Shown here: positions 1-9,989 of the stretch, piece after piece
Layout: the number at the start of each line of letters is the position of its first letter
Position numbering within the stretch: the first letter of the stretch is position 1
Assembly (NCBI GenBank): GCA_035772405.1
Contig: JAYKKM010000011.1
Span: 1,223,501-1,287,500 of the forward strand
Source: Chrysogorgia sp. JL179-B06
Taxonomy: Eukaryota; Cnidaria; Anthozoa; Scleralcyonacea; Chrysogorgiidae
Length of the DNA: 64,000 bases
Direction: 5' to 3'
The notes under the pieces: generated by a model
The model's input: the letters and a program-made list of their open reading frames with translations, nothing else
What the model was told of the DNA's origin: nothing
Databases searched by the model: none
Position numbers and translations under genes: made by a program

Positions 1-95
1 GACCAATCACCTGGACAAAAAGCTACACGAAAACGATTGCTGGTACTATTTCGAGAGTCACCACCACAAAATCGAAACTCACTAACAACAAAACT

Positions 96-311
96 TTGCA
101 CATTTGGATTATTTCATTTACGTCGGTGTCGCTTTTACTTCTATTTGTTGCTGCAATTAGTGGTTATATCTGGCACGCAGGGAAAGAATGGGTCGTTCGT
201 ATTGAGGCAATTGAACTGGAGAATTTAACAGATGGAAACTCAGATGAGGAAGATACTTTATTTGACTCAAAGGAAGATACTTTATTCGACTCAAAGGAAA
301 AACAATTATAA
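96..311 (+). CDS. Short hypothetical ORF with N-terminal membrane segment
   Basis: A 71-residue reading frame opens with a hydrophobic stretch (residues about 4-26, including SVSLLLLFVAAISGY) that could be a transmembrane helix or signal anchor. An acidic tail follows, with a 24-base in-frame tandem duplication giving EDTLFDSK twice. I do not recognise the family. It could be the last exon of a gene that begins left of the window, since the hydrophobic region is not preceded by a clear promoter. It could also be chance. An overlapping frame (37-228) shows no family features and is ignored. Confidence 0.3.
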   Translation: MHIWIISFTSVSLLLLFVAAISGYIWHAGKEWVVRIEAIELENLTDGNSDEEDTLFDSKEDTLFDSKEKQL

Positions 312-473
312 AAACGTTACGCAAGTGAACTTGTCAGTACGCAGAAAGAAAAAACAATTTTAACAATTCGAATTTACCTTTATTTACTGTTTAATAAGGT
401 ATTTACACGTTTTGTTTCTTACAAATATCACAGTCTGAGTTCTGTATTTTGTGTTTGTCAGCCTAATTGTTGT

Positions 474-1047
474 TTAAAATAATCCTTTTATGTCCTCAGG
501 CACTCGTCCTTCCATGAGGTTAGTGGGCATCGATAAGTTAGGTAGTTCTCCTATATACTCAGCGAAGGCATCGTTGGGATCTTCCCTCGTAAGAGCTGTG
601 TCAGAGACCATGTAGCTGTACTGCGTTGGGTTGCTATACAAACAACCAACTTTCTCAACACTCTGGTGGTGCTCGTTGCGGTCTTCAATCGGTTTCCATT
701 CAAAAAAAAACACACGACGTTTCTTTTTGATTAGGACAACAGTAAAACAAACGGCATTGGTTGTTTCCCTCTTTCTTGACTTTCCGAACGCGACAAATCA
801 GTCCGTGTTGGCATGTCGGCTTCGGATCTTCAACTCGATCGCCCCACTGCCAAAAGGAACAAGGATTCTCTCTACTACAGCAGACGAAGAAAGGTCTTCC
901 AAAATTTGCTTTCATCACGTCTTTCACAACTCGCATCTTAGCTGGTCTCTGGTGGACGTGACAGACTGGTCGCGGAGCTCCGTTTGTTCGCCACAGCAAC
1001 AGCAGTCTCGAAATAACCACGATCTTGGTCTTGGCAAAAAAACTCAC
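474..1047 (-). pseudogene. Tandem GRF-type zinc finger protein, C-terminal part, with one frame break
   Basis: Two GRF zinc fingers lie in tandem. The first has a C-x-H-type start (VCHVHQRPAKMRVVKD) followed by FGRPFFVC and CSFWQWGD. The second has CQHGLICRVRKVKKEG, then LFYCCPNQ and CVFFEWKP. GRF fingers bind single-stranded DNA and are found in NEIL3, APE2, TOP3A and TTF2. Two in tandem near a C-terminus is the NEIL3 arrangement, but no glycosylase domain is visible here, so the gene name stays open. The frame breaks by one base at a run of nine T (minus strand; 702-710), exactly inside the FFEW motif of finger 2. Beyond it the frame continues about 75 residues to a stop at 474. The start near 1047 is probably inside an exon that continues upstream. 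Confidence 0.65.
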
Positions 1048-1411
1048 AGCTTTTCTCGTTCTTGTTGTCGCAAAGCTAAAACTTGCCGTTCTTAGTTGTT
1101 ACGAAAGCTGCGGGTTCGCCGTGTAGACACTCCGTCGTATCGCAATAAACACAACTATTAAATATTCACGAAAACCCCTTCTTTTATAATGTTTGCCTAT
1201 AGTAACAACAATCTTCGCAAGCGAGACAATAGAACAAGACCAGGACTCGTGCGGCTCGCAATTGTGACGAAACTCATTAAAAAAACAGATTATCTGAAAC
1301 AAGTCTGATCAACTTTAGGCAAGTGATGAAAATACACTTTAACTTCATTTTATTCACTATAATACACATTCGTAGTCAAAGCAGTTACTAAAAATTAATA
1401 TAATGCGTGGT

Positions 1412-2006
1412 TCACAAGCCCTTAATTCCAACGACCATCTTCGAATACCTTCGGAATGTAATGCGCGCTTTTTTAATGTCTGGTGGTTTCTGAATGTTTC
1501 TCTCATCCATTTTTCGTTGCATCTCTCTTAGTACTTTCTGCACGTGAGGTAGCTCTTTCTCGGTGAAGGAAATGAGTTTCTCAAACTCATTAATAATTCA
1601 TGAAGAAAATTCAAAAGAAATTAATATTTAATCAGTATTTAGAAATAAGAGGAAGATTACAGCCGAATTTCCCCAACTTTAATCTCGATTTTTTCACAAA
1701 ATATAGATTCATTTGAGAAGCAAATTCTAACACTCGTAATTGTTCATCCACTGATGTCTAAATACAGACAAACCGGTTAAAAAAATTCGGCTGCGCCTCG
1801 TATTTTCAACCGGCTTGTCCGTATTTAGAAATCAGAGGAAGAACGCTTACTCGTGTTAGAACTATTACTTCCCATCATAGGATGTTAGAACTATTACTTC
1901 CCATTCGAAATTATCAACGCCGATATTAAATCGCGTTTTGCCGTTAACATCGCTGGCACAAAGATAGGGTCTAACCAGGGCACCTTCTTCTTCTTCTAAC
2001 AATGAG
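1412..2006 (-). CDS. Two exon-like segments of an unknown gene (minus strand)
   Basis: Two open minus-strand stretches look like coding exons although neither starts with ATG. Positions 2006-1880 read LLEEEEGALVRPYLCASD followed by NIGVDNFEWEVIVLTS. Positions 1585-1412 follow a possible AG acceptor and give 57 charged residues (FEKLISFTEKELPHVQKV, then KKARITFRRYSKMVVGIKGL) ending in TGA at 1412-1414. Codon use and amphipathic composition look like real protein, and the second piece looks like a terminal exon. A direct repeat of about 21 bases (TTAGAACTATTACTTCCCAT) lies at about 1856-1905 next to the first piece. Function is unknown. They may be the 3' exons of the gene at 2039-3392. Confidence 0.35.
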
Positions 2007-2038
2007 AAGTTCAGTTAACGCGTCCTTCTACTGTACAA

Positions 2039-3392
2039 TCATTTCCTGCAGTCTAAGTTTTTCATGGCTTCCAAGGAAAGGGAAACAAATGATGATGGCT
2101 TTGACTTTATGTCATTTAGTCTAGCAATACTTGCAAATAAATCATCAACACCTTTTAGAACTTCATCATGGGGTAACAGGGCACAAATCATAGGAAGTAT
2201 TCTGGTTAATGCCTCAATACCTTGCTTTTGTACCAAAAGTTCAATGATCTTTCTTTCAGTTGTAGCAGCATCATTGGGAATGGTCAAGTTCAATAAGTTT
2301 ACAGCACTTGTTTGTTGGTTACCAACATTTGGCATACATTCATAATCAACTGCTTTTCCACTTCAGACAGTGTACCTTTCCTTCTTAACACATTTACAAT
2401 CCTTGATCGAATAGAAGTAACTATGTGTACATGGAAAAAAAGTGATTATTAATTAGTTGCGAAGTGCATCTTTTATTATTTTTATCAATATCATATTTTG
2501 ACAGGATAACTACTTCAGTTATAAAAACTAGGTCCTGTAATAATATAAAAAAATATATGTGCAAAATAGATAACTAATAAGTAGGATATGAATATCTAAA
2601 TATCTAACCAATAGATTCATTTGTACTATACAGGTACAGTGCATCTCTCATTTTAATGTTATCCCAATATTCAATGCAAAATAAACATAATTTGTAGACT
2701 CAAAAAATAAAACAAGTGTTCAAATATTGGAGAATGAAGGTGGAATCGAACCAACCTCGGTTCAATGTATAAAAATCAAGTCTGTTCACCAGAATTAATC
2801 TGTTTCCATTTCAACACTTCAATATAAATCTTTGTTTAAAGAACATTTATCATCTTATAGGATTTTCGTTATTTTATGTTGTCCATTCATACTATTTCAA
2901 CATACCCGTTCGAGATGTTCCACAGGACTTGCTTAAAAAAGCACGTGCTTCACAATAGGGATGGTTTTGGCGAAGAGAAGGCCAGTCGCTGTCTGTCTTC
3001 TGTAGGTCTTTATGCAACGCAACGAATTGAATCAACGAAGATTCCTCTTTGTGTAACCACGGTGGCTGCTTCGTTCCTCGCTTGGGAAGATCTGATGACT
3101 TAAATACGAATTAATGATATTAGATGTATAATAGAAAGTTATTCACAGCAGCCGGGCACCTGCGGTGTCCTTTATTAAAATGCTTAACGAAAAACTCACT
3201 CAAGCGTATAAAATGATAAACAAATTACGTGTTCCTCATTAAAATTCATATGAAAGTAGCTTTACCTCTTCAAATGGAAATAATGATCGTCGCGAAGGAT
3301 TTTCATCATTAGTACTACGTGGCAGTTTGTCCTTCTCCGGCGTATCACCGCTTGGTATGCGAGGTCTCGTCTCACTCCTGCTGAACGCCATT
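2039..3392 (-). CDS. Multi-exon gene with a Myb/SANT-like N-terminal segment
   Basis: A first exon runs from ATG at 3392 to 3267 (42 codons, MAFSRSETRPRIPSGDTPEK..., ending FPFEE) with donor GAG|GTAAAG. The next exon, 3098-2906, follows an AG acceptor in the same phase. It reads WLHKEESSLIQFVALHKDLQ and then SDWPSLRQNHPY and FLSKSCGTSRT, the tryptophan-spaced pattern of Myb/SANT or trihelix-like DNA-binding segments; its donor is GGTATG. A third block, about 2410-2039, reads RIVNVLRRKGTLSEVEKQ and, after a frame change near 2305-2340, KIIELLVQKQGIEALTRI to a TGA at 2039. The model is my reading of splice sites. The family is not recognised. A nuclear DNA-binding role is an inference from the Myb-like pattern only. 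Confidence 0.45.
2735..2800 (-). repeat. Degenerate tRNA-like sequence (pseudo-tRNA or SINE head)
   Basis: On the minus strand the segment ends with GGTTGGTTCGATTCCACC, a good match to a tRNA B box, preceded by GTGAACAGACTTGATTTTT in the anticodon-arm position. The acceptor and D arms do not pair well, so this is a remnant or SINE head and not a functional tRNA. It lies in the putative intron between the Myb-like exon and the next block. Confidence 0.35.
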
Positions 3393-3399
3393 CCAAACA

Positions 3400-3820
3400 A
3401 CGCAAATGTTGATAAATTGAGCGAAAAAATAAATACAGAAACGATGGAGACTTTTCGCTGTTTCCAATAACTAGTTATATTGTAGTTTCACTTTAAACAC
3501 ACGACATTCGCATTTGGCTTATTAAAGCTTCGTTTTTATTGTAATACATTAAGTCATCAAACGGACTCACCTTGATAATTTATGTACGTCAGAATAATCT
3601 CAGTTTCTATCCAATCACAGCATCTCAAGACGATGGGATGCATACACTCGCTGTTAATTAGTCATAAATTTGTTTGTTGGAAATAATTTCACGACATAAT
3701 TTAAATTACCGCCACAAATAACGAGTTTCATATTGTTTCATATTGTTTTCCTTCCAGAACTCATGCGCAAAGCATACCGGGATAGGCTGAACACCTCCTC
3801 TGATCAGCACCTTTAAGGAG
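3400..3820. other. Non-coding, nothing recognised
   Basis: AT-rich sequence upstream of the Myb-like gene start; it may hold that gene's promoter. The only structure seen is a short duplication of TTTCATATTG near 3727-3750. No open frame or transposon ends were recognised. Confidence 0.4.
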
Positions 3821-3821
3821 C

Positions 3822-5135
3822 TTGGATGCAGTTTTGGTCAAACATATGACTCCATACTCAAAATTTAAACACCCTTCAACTGGTGATGATGTATTTGCCA
3901 TTCTAAATGCATGTCTTTTTCCAGAGCCTAAATCAAATCCAAGAACAAGAGGGGTTAAAAGTTGCAGATGCCATGTATTTTCTCAACATCTGCAGAAAAT
4001 GCCAGGCTAGTATTTGAAGATTATTTTAGTGTTTTTTACCATACATCTGTAATAATTAATCTTATATATTGTAATCATGATAGTACTTTCATTTTTAGTA
4101 ATAAATTATATTCTTCTACAGTGAAGGAACAGTGGAATTTATCCGGGCCCTGGACAGGCTGTTTGACATACTGAATATACGAAATCCCCATGGTAAAAGA
4201 TTCAAGCAACCACTGAAGCTGGCAGACATTGAAAAGTGGCAAGAAACTCTCCAATCAACTCAAGTATCTGTTAAGTCTATTGTCGAAAAACATTTATTCT
4301 TGGATTTCTGATTACCGTCAAGTCAACAATTGAAATGACCAAGAAGATGCTTACTTTGGAAGAAATACCATTCAAGTATGTGTTGACATACAAGTATTCC
4401 CAAGACCACATCGAACTCCTCTTTTCTTCTATCAGGGCAAAAGGTGGTAACTGGGGCAACAATCCAAACTCTCTCCAGCTCAAATATGCATTACGAAGGA
4501 TGCTTCTTGGAAATGCTGTCACTGCCCATGCAAATTGTCAGATCCTTGATGACAACGTGGTTACCCCGACTTTTCACACAAGAAAACATGCAGCTCCATT
4601 AATTGAAGACAGTCCTGCAAATGCCAAAAAAGGTCAGAGATATGACCTGTTAAGTAGAATAATTAGCCAATTACAGTTCAACCAGCATTCAGAATTTGTC
4701 TTGAACATTCTGTACTGTATAAGTGGTTTTATTGTAGCAAAGATCATAAAACGAGTCAAATGTCTCTTCTGTATTAGCAACTTAACTGGGTCATGTGCAA
4801 CAACGACCGCGTCAGAACATGATTATTGTAGGCCAAAAAAATGTGATCTCTACGAAACAGCATCATCATTCCTCCAGTTCGTCAACAGTGGTAATTTAAA
4901 GATATCAAAGTTTGTGGTGGATGTAGTTGGATATGTTGAGCATATCATCAAGCTGTATGTTTCAAAGGAAACATTTGACCAAATCAGCATTCAGAAGAAC
5001 TTAAAAACCAAGATGATGATGGAAGTATGTCACCACTTCCGTGAAGTTGCAACCAAGGCACGTTCAAATAGTCGACATGCAAAGACCAAAATATACAACT
5101 CAACAAGAAGATTAACCTTTGATATAAATGTGTAG
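3822..5135 (+). pseudogene. P-element/THAP9-like transposase remnant
   Basis: Three pieces fit a P-element-family (THAP9-like) transposase in order. Positions 3822-3905 read HMTPYSKFKHPSTGDDVFA followed by ILNAC, the family's catalytic-core strand. Positions 4123-4300 read TVEFIRALDRLFDILNIRN and GKRFKQPLKL, the GTP-binding/insertion region. The open frame 4335-5135 starts YKYSQDHIELLFSSIRAKGG and NNPNSLQLKYALRRML, the conserved C-terminal block, and continues into a less conserved tail with several Cys pairs. The THAP zinc finger and the start are missing, and stops and frame changes separate the pieces, so it is inactive. Neither P-type terminal inverted repeats nor an 8-bp duplication were found. 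Host THAP9 is the alternative, but the decay argues for a transposon copy. Confidence 0.75.
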
Positions 5136-5179
5136 TTTTGAAGAATTCCTTCTATTATCTGCATATAGCAAAGTGAAAA

Positions 5180-5700
5180 GCTGGTGACTACTATCAATGG
5201 GTTTTTGGCACAGCCATGGGTTCTCCCATTTCTGGTGTCATTGCTAATTTAGTGATTGAAGATATTGAACAAAGAGCATTAGCATCCGTGCCAGTGACGT
5301 CTTTGTTTTGCAAATGATACGTGGATGTCATTCCCGTGGTATCCAATAATAAAGTGGAAATTATTTTGAACCACTGAAATCAATAGAGCCTTCAACTGAA
5401 TTCACAGTAGAACGTGAAAAGAATGAATGTTTACCATTTTTGGATTCAGTGATCAAATAAACAGACCACATGAAATTAGAAACTGCTGTATGCTGAAAAC
5501 CAACACACACTGACAAATATCTTTCATTTGATTCTCACCACCCTATATGCCATAAGAAGTCCATTCCTAAAACTTTGTTTTGGAGAACTCAAGGCATAAC
5601 ATTTAGTGCCGATTCAAGGGAAAGTGAGCGAAAACATGTATTCGATGCTTTAAAGGCGACTAACTATCCTAATGATTTTCTAAAAACTGTTTAAAACCTG
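5180..5700 (+). pseudogene. Penelope-like element reverse transcriptase fragment
   Basis: The forward strand reads VFGTAMGSPISGVIANLVIE and then DIEQRALASVP, the highly conserved RT block that precedes the catalytic motif in Penelope-like elements. The catalytic box is damaged: a stop codon (TGA near 5315) precedes YVDVIPVV where YVDD is expected, so one aspartate is lost. Further stops follow. The segment ends near 5700 (FDALKATNYPNDFLKTV then stop), where a hAT fragment interrupts it. The GIY-YIG part of what is probably the same element reappears at 7041. Confidence 0.65.
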
Positions 5701-5724
5701 CAGTTATACCACCAAGTACAAACT

Positions 5725-6370
5725 CCAGTGGCGAAGCTGGTCCCAAATGGGAGGTCATGCCCCCCAGGAAAATTTGAATATAGATTCCCGTAAATGGCAT
5801 TTACGCATTCTTAGCAGCAATTTTTCAACTCAGAAGTTTATAAAATTTCATATTTTGGGCCGTTTCGCTTTATATCAGAGCATGGTCTTAGCTAGGATTT
5901 GTCAATGTGACCGTGATTTTAATAATTAGGGAGTATACGTTTCGAGTGCCGAAGGCACGAGATTTGTAGGGGGTCCGGGGGCATGCCCTCCCGAAAATTT
6001 AAAAAAAAAATTTGGGTCTCTGAAATGGCATTTCCAGCGTTCTGAGAACACATTTTTGGGGGGAAATTTGTCTTGTAAAAGACCTTTAAAATGGTGCACT
6101 ACAATATTTTATTAACCAACAACCAACATGTAAAATATAACTTTTATTCAAATTTTAAAAATACAGTTAAACTTTTGCCTAGCTCCATCTGCGTGGCAGT
6201 TCCTTAAATATAGCTAGAGCACTATCTAAATCAAGGGACTCTCCTGATGACTTTGAATAGGACACTCTCAGTTGTTATTGCAAGCCTTGTCCTCAGCTTG
6301 GTCTTCACTCTATTTTGAACGCTAAATACACGTTCCGCCTCTGCATTTGAAGGCATCGTTGTCAACGGTA
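5725..6370 (-). mobile_element. hAT transposon fragment (transposase C-terminus and terminal region)
   Basis: The left boundary begins CAGTGGCGAAGCTGG, a typical hAT terminus, directly after the Penelope-like sequence. On the minus strand, 6365-6180 reads TTMPSNAEAERVFSVQNRVK and TKLRTRLAITTESV, then after a one-base frame change SLDLDSALAIFKELPRRWS. This is the hAT C-terminal dimerisation domain. Between the two lies non-coding sequence with a GC-rich box (GGGGGTCCGGGGGCATGCCC, about 5970-5990) and a conserved GGGTCTCTGAAATGGCATTTCC. The other end was not found; sequence to about 7005 is unassigned. It is inactive. Confidence 0.6.
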
Positions 6371-7005
6371 TGTGCGCGGACTCACATTTACGATCGCTGG
6401 CGCACATTCAAGGATCAGTTTACGAAATTTAGATGTAAAAACGTCAACATTCAACAAGTATTCATATTATTCATGTCATAAATTGTAGCCTGAATTTCAG
6501 CCGCTGACATAAATTGGAGTAAATTCTGTGACCTGTGTACTAAGTACGAACATTCTTTTTAATAAACTGAGTAACCGACATGGCAATGCTATTTTTTCAT
6601 TACCTGTTCGATTTAAGGTCTTTGTGTGTCAAAACTTTTATAAAAATCAACGCCAAGGCATACAAAACATCTTTTATGAAATAATATCGGTTTAATGGAC
6701 ATAAGAGCATTGAATCACCATGTAAACGTCGAATAGATCTTGAAGCCATGTCATTTGATTTTAAAGACGAGTCTCGCTTTAATCGCTTACGCATTTTCTC
6801 ATATAACATCTGATATTCACATTTTAAGTAGACAAAACCTACAACGTTCGATTCGCCAGATTCAAGTGATCATTTCGATATAGAATTTATTTAAATCGGA
6901 CAAAAACAACGTTTCATGATTAATATCATGGAGTTTCACAAGATAAATGTCAACACAGCATAATAATATTCCCTGTTCCTTCGGGGCTGTCCATTCTGTC
7001 TTCAT
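6370..7005. other. Unassigned sequence between the hAT fragment and the Penelope-like fragment
   Basis: AT-rich sequence with no convincing reading frame. The open frame at 6600-6809 (minus) resembles no family I know. Because the Penelope-like parts flank 5725-7005, this stretch is probably the rest of the insertion, but no matching terminus was identified on the right. Confidence 0.4.
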
Positions 7006-7040
7006 GATTGATCTCTCATCTTGCAGAGAATCTTTGCCAT

Positions 7041-7256
7041 GGTTTGCGGGATGGTTTTGGGATCACGGAACCTATTAAAAGAATCTTAGGTAGTTTCCGC
7101 GTAAAAGTTGCTCAAAAACCTTTCTTGATATTGGATCAGATTTTTGCAAAACCTAAGAATCGTATTGCGAAGGATCAGAGAAAAGACGCTATTTATTCCA
7201 CTCCTTGCAATGACTGTGATCAGGAGTACATTGGTCAGACTAAACTATGTCTGATT
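7041..7256 (+). pseudogene. Penelope-like element linker and GIY-YIG endonuclease start
   Basis: The frame reads EPIKRILGSFRVKVAQKP followed by KDQRKDAIYSTPCNDC and DQEYIGQTK. In Penelope-like elements the sequence after the RT leads into a zinc-containing linker (Cys-x2-Cys) and a GIY-YIG nuclease whose first strands read VYxIPCxxC...YIGxT; here they are IYSTPCNDC and EYIGQT. It stops after 3-4 further residues, so only the N-terminal edge of the nuclease survives. Orientation and order match the RT fragment at 5180-5700, so the two are probably one element split by an insertion of about 1.3 kb. Confidence 0.6.
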
Positions 7257-7259
7257 TAG

Positions 7260-7895
7260 TGCCAAACTATGTGTGATTTATAACCTGCTTGCATTGGGAA
7301 ATTATTTGTCGAATCCACATCTTCCTCATTTTTAAAATTAGGTGATATTCATTTTATTTTTTCTTTGATGTTGCTCATCCTCCTTTCTACTGCTTAAATA
7401 AAACACCCTAAAGTAAATAAACTTGAATATATACTGTGCAATGATAATAATTGATCAAACATCATTAAACAGTTGTGATTTTTTCAAAATCAAATGTATT
7501 CCAAGTTGGTCAATGTTGTAGATCTTGAGACCACATTTCCTTGGTGTCAATCTCAGCATGACATTGAGTATTGACAGTGCGAAAATTTGAGTTTCTTTAA
7601 CCCAACCACATGTTTCTAAAGGCCTCAGCAAGTGAGGAAACATTGTTGCGGAAATAATGTTACGTGAATGTTTCCCTGTAGCTCATTATTTGTTTCAGAA
7701 GCAAAAATTGCTGATATTTAAATACTACTCACATGTTCCGTTTGAACATCTCGAAGGCAAGGATATGTAATTATCAATGACTGACATTTCTTCTAACTCT
7801 AATGGACTTGGTAAGCGGTTGAATGGAGCATGAAAAGCTGTACATTTATGGTAGAATGGTAGAATGGAGTATGAAAATGGAGAATGGACATGGTA
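7260..7895. other. Non-coding, no gene recognised
   Basis: AT-rich sequence. At about 7845-7900 short imperfect repeats of the unit ATGGTAGAATGGAG occur just outside the LINE fragment. No domain or transposon end was recognised. Confidence 0.4.
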
Positions 7896-8260
7896 GAATG
7901 AATTGAATTGAAACTTTTATTAGATACAGTGGTAGGCTGGTTAAGGCCCTAGCTAAAAAGCTAATTCCCATATAAAATTTACAATTAAAATATGGAATTG
8001 CTAAGCGATTCTAAAAGAAAAAAAACATATGACAATAAATACATATTATACTATATTATAGTTAATCAGTTAATGGATAAGATTGTTATAAATATTTAAA
8101 AGTTATTGATCTCGGTGAAATCAATTTTTCTAATCATGGCTTTGAAAGACTTAAGTGTTTCGGTTGTTCGTATAGTATCAGATAAAGAATTCCATAGTTT
8201 CGTAGACTCATATCTAAATGAGTGTAGACCATAAGTTGTCGTGTTTACTTTAGGTATCTC
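7895..8260 (-). pseudogene. LINE 3' end: last residues of reverse transcriptase protein
   Basis: The minus strand reads PKVNTTTYGLHSFRYESTKL followed by WNSLSDTIRTTETLKSFK, then a stop at 8096. This is the familiar C-terminal block of APE-type LINEs (pattern R.Y.YG..SF.Y...LWN.LP..I...SL..FK). About 200 bp of 3' untranslated sequence follows to a short GAATTGAATTG repeat near 7900. The copy is strongly 5'-truncated, as expected for target-primed insertion, and at its upstream side passes into the hAT-derived repeat at 8262-8636. Confidence 0.55.
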
Positions 8261-8261
8261 A

Positions 8262-8636
8262 TGGAGCATGGAAAGCAATACAATTATGATGCTGTATGGA
8301 CAATTATTTTTAAATAAAAGGCAACAAAAATATTTTCCTCCAATAATTGTAAAACAAAGGTACAGTAGTGTTACGCATTGTTTTGCAGGTATCCACACTT
8401 AATTTAAGAAGAAATGTGCTTAGAGAACGTGATTTGGGTTCAAAAATATACAGCATTTTTAGTTTAAAAAGTGTTTTCAAAATGAAGGAAATAGCGTTTC
8501 AGAGGTTCTAGAATTTCAAAATGTTCAGGGGGGCATGCCCCCTGACCCTCCTAAAAAGATCGCGCAGAAGGAGCGATATTGTACTTCACTGCTACGGTCA
8601 GATTTTAGGCTAGATCCGTCTCCCCAGTCTTTGGGC
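8262..8636 (-). mobile_element. Non-autonomous hAT-like end fragment, copy A
   Basis: Read on the minus strand this is a close copy of 12279-12620. It starts near CTGGGGAGACGGATCTAGCC, passes ATCTGACCGTAGCAGTGAAG, the GGGGGCATGCCCCC palindrome (8527-8540) and AACGCTATTTCCTTCATTTT, and ends in GCAAAACAATGCGTAACACT and GGCAACAAAAATATTTT on the given strand. Both copies share the same internal order in opposite orientation. A start resembling CAGGGGC suggests a hAT terminus. It has no coding capacity. Confidence 0.55.
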
Positions 8637-8639
8637 GTT

Positions 8640-9429
8640 TGAATGCTTGTCAAACACAGTCCCTGAAGCTGCATAATTTTTTGACCATCGCAACAACCAG
8701 GTCAAACCGGTCTGGTGCCAGAAGATCCTTGATGGTCACTGTGTGCATTGGCAACTCTTTTCTGAGGGACACACTGGCTTGCCCTCCCCGACTTTTTCTA
8801 GAATCGAGCTGCCGTACATTAAAATGATTGGGTCACTTCTTGCAACCAACGTTATGTTGTCGGTTGTCATATACTTCAACAGCTCATCACTGCTGCCAGC
8901 AGGATATTTGTTGGCCACGAGAAGTAACCAACCTTCATAACGCAGCTTTCTATTTTCTGCGTCAACTGTAGTTTCCCGAAACTGGCATGTCCTTATGTGC
9001 CGCCACAATTCGTGCTTTAGTACAAACACAAGATAATACTTGCATGGCAAATAATCGCTTGAATTTGTTTCTCCCTCTGATGAAGGTCACCTGCATAATT
9101 TAAGCTCTGCTTCTCCTGCTTCAAATTATGACAAATTATGAGAAAAGTTTCCCTGCAGTCTCCTCTTTTCCATAGGCTTTTTCAATTCTTTGTACTTTTT
9201 TTTTTAAGCACGAAGCTTCCATCTCCATCTTTATGAACGACATCTCCGAACTCTTTATCGTAGTAAAAGCATACGCTTTTTCTGTTGTACACTCGCTTGC
9301 CATCTTTGTTAGTTTTAGAGAGAGCAACATACACTTGAAAAAGAAGAAAAACCCGTCAGTAAAGCAATTACGGTGACTTTCAGAGGGTATATTGTTTATT
9401 TGTTGCCCACGTAGTAATGTAGAGTGCAA
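8640..9429 (-). pseudogene. Uncharacterised zinc-finger-type protein, degraded
   Basis: Minus-strand pieces in order are 9429-9136 (KMEMEASCLKKKVQRIEKA), 9050-8736 (CKYYLVFVLKHELWRHIRTC, then ENRKLRYEGWLLLVANK and DNITLVARSDPIILMYGS) and 8737-8660 (TIKDLLAPDRFDLVVAMVKK, CSFRDCV, then stop). The order C..C......LWRH...C followed by a leucine-rich block and a KDLLxPxxFDLVV block recalls an uncharacterised invertebrate family that I know only as repeated hypothetical proteins. The CxxC finger has lost a Cys (CKYYLVF). Frame changes and a stop make it a pseudogene. Function is unknown. Confidence 0.45.
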
Positions 9430-9985
9430 ATGTTACTGCAGCCACAGGGAGCACAAATGAGCAATATGAACAGTACACCTATAATGCCAATTAATACTTG
9501 TCTTAATCAATTGGATGTATTTTTATGTTTAAAACATAAACAACACCTCCTTAAGTGTTTTCTTCGCTACTATAGCGGTATTATTAGTGCAAAGAAAGCA
9601 TAGACTAATTGCGTTCAGGTTTGAAGCGGAAGTATTTGACAGGTTTGTTGACCTTTTGAAAGCGGCTGTTGCTAGTGCTTGATACGAAGTGTGGCAAGTG
9701 AAACAGCAATCTATTGTTGTCAAACAGGCAATCATGTTTCGTTTCCTTAACGTAGTCACTGCACAATATTTTTGAAGAACGGCGAGGTTCTGCCGATATT
9801 TTAAAAACATGAAGCCTAAACCAACCAAAAAATCTATCTAAATGACCAAAACTAATTGTTTGACATGTCAATGAAATTTCCAAACATGATTTTAATTGGC
9901 AAAAGTCGATTTTCAAACCTAAACAAACCTGTGATAGAGTTTGCACTTCAACGTGAGCGTAGTTGAGAGTAGGTATTGAACAAGG
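9430..9985. other. No supported gene
   Basis: Overlapping minus-strand frames at 9529-9946 have low-complexity Cys/Phe-rich translations without a family pattern. No repeat ends were seen. This may be the 5' leader of the BEL/Pao fragment that starts at about 9990. Confidence 0.35.
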
Positions 9986-9989
9986 AAAT

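Noticed and set aside
9605..9946. Minus-strand frame of 113 codons
   Set aside because: No recognisable family, overlapping another frame of similar length; no coding signature by eye.
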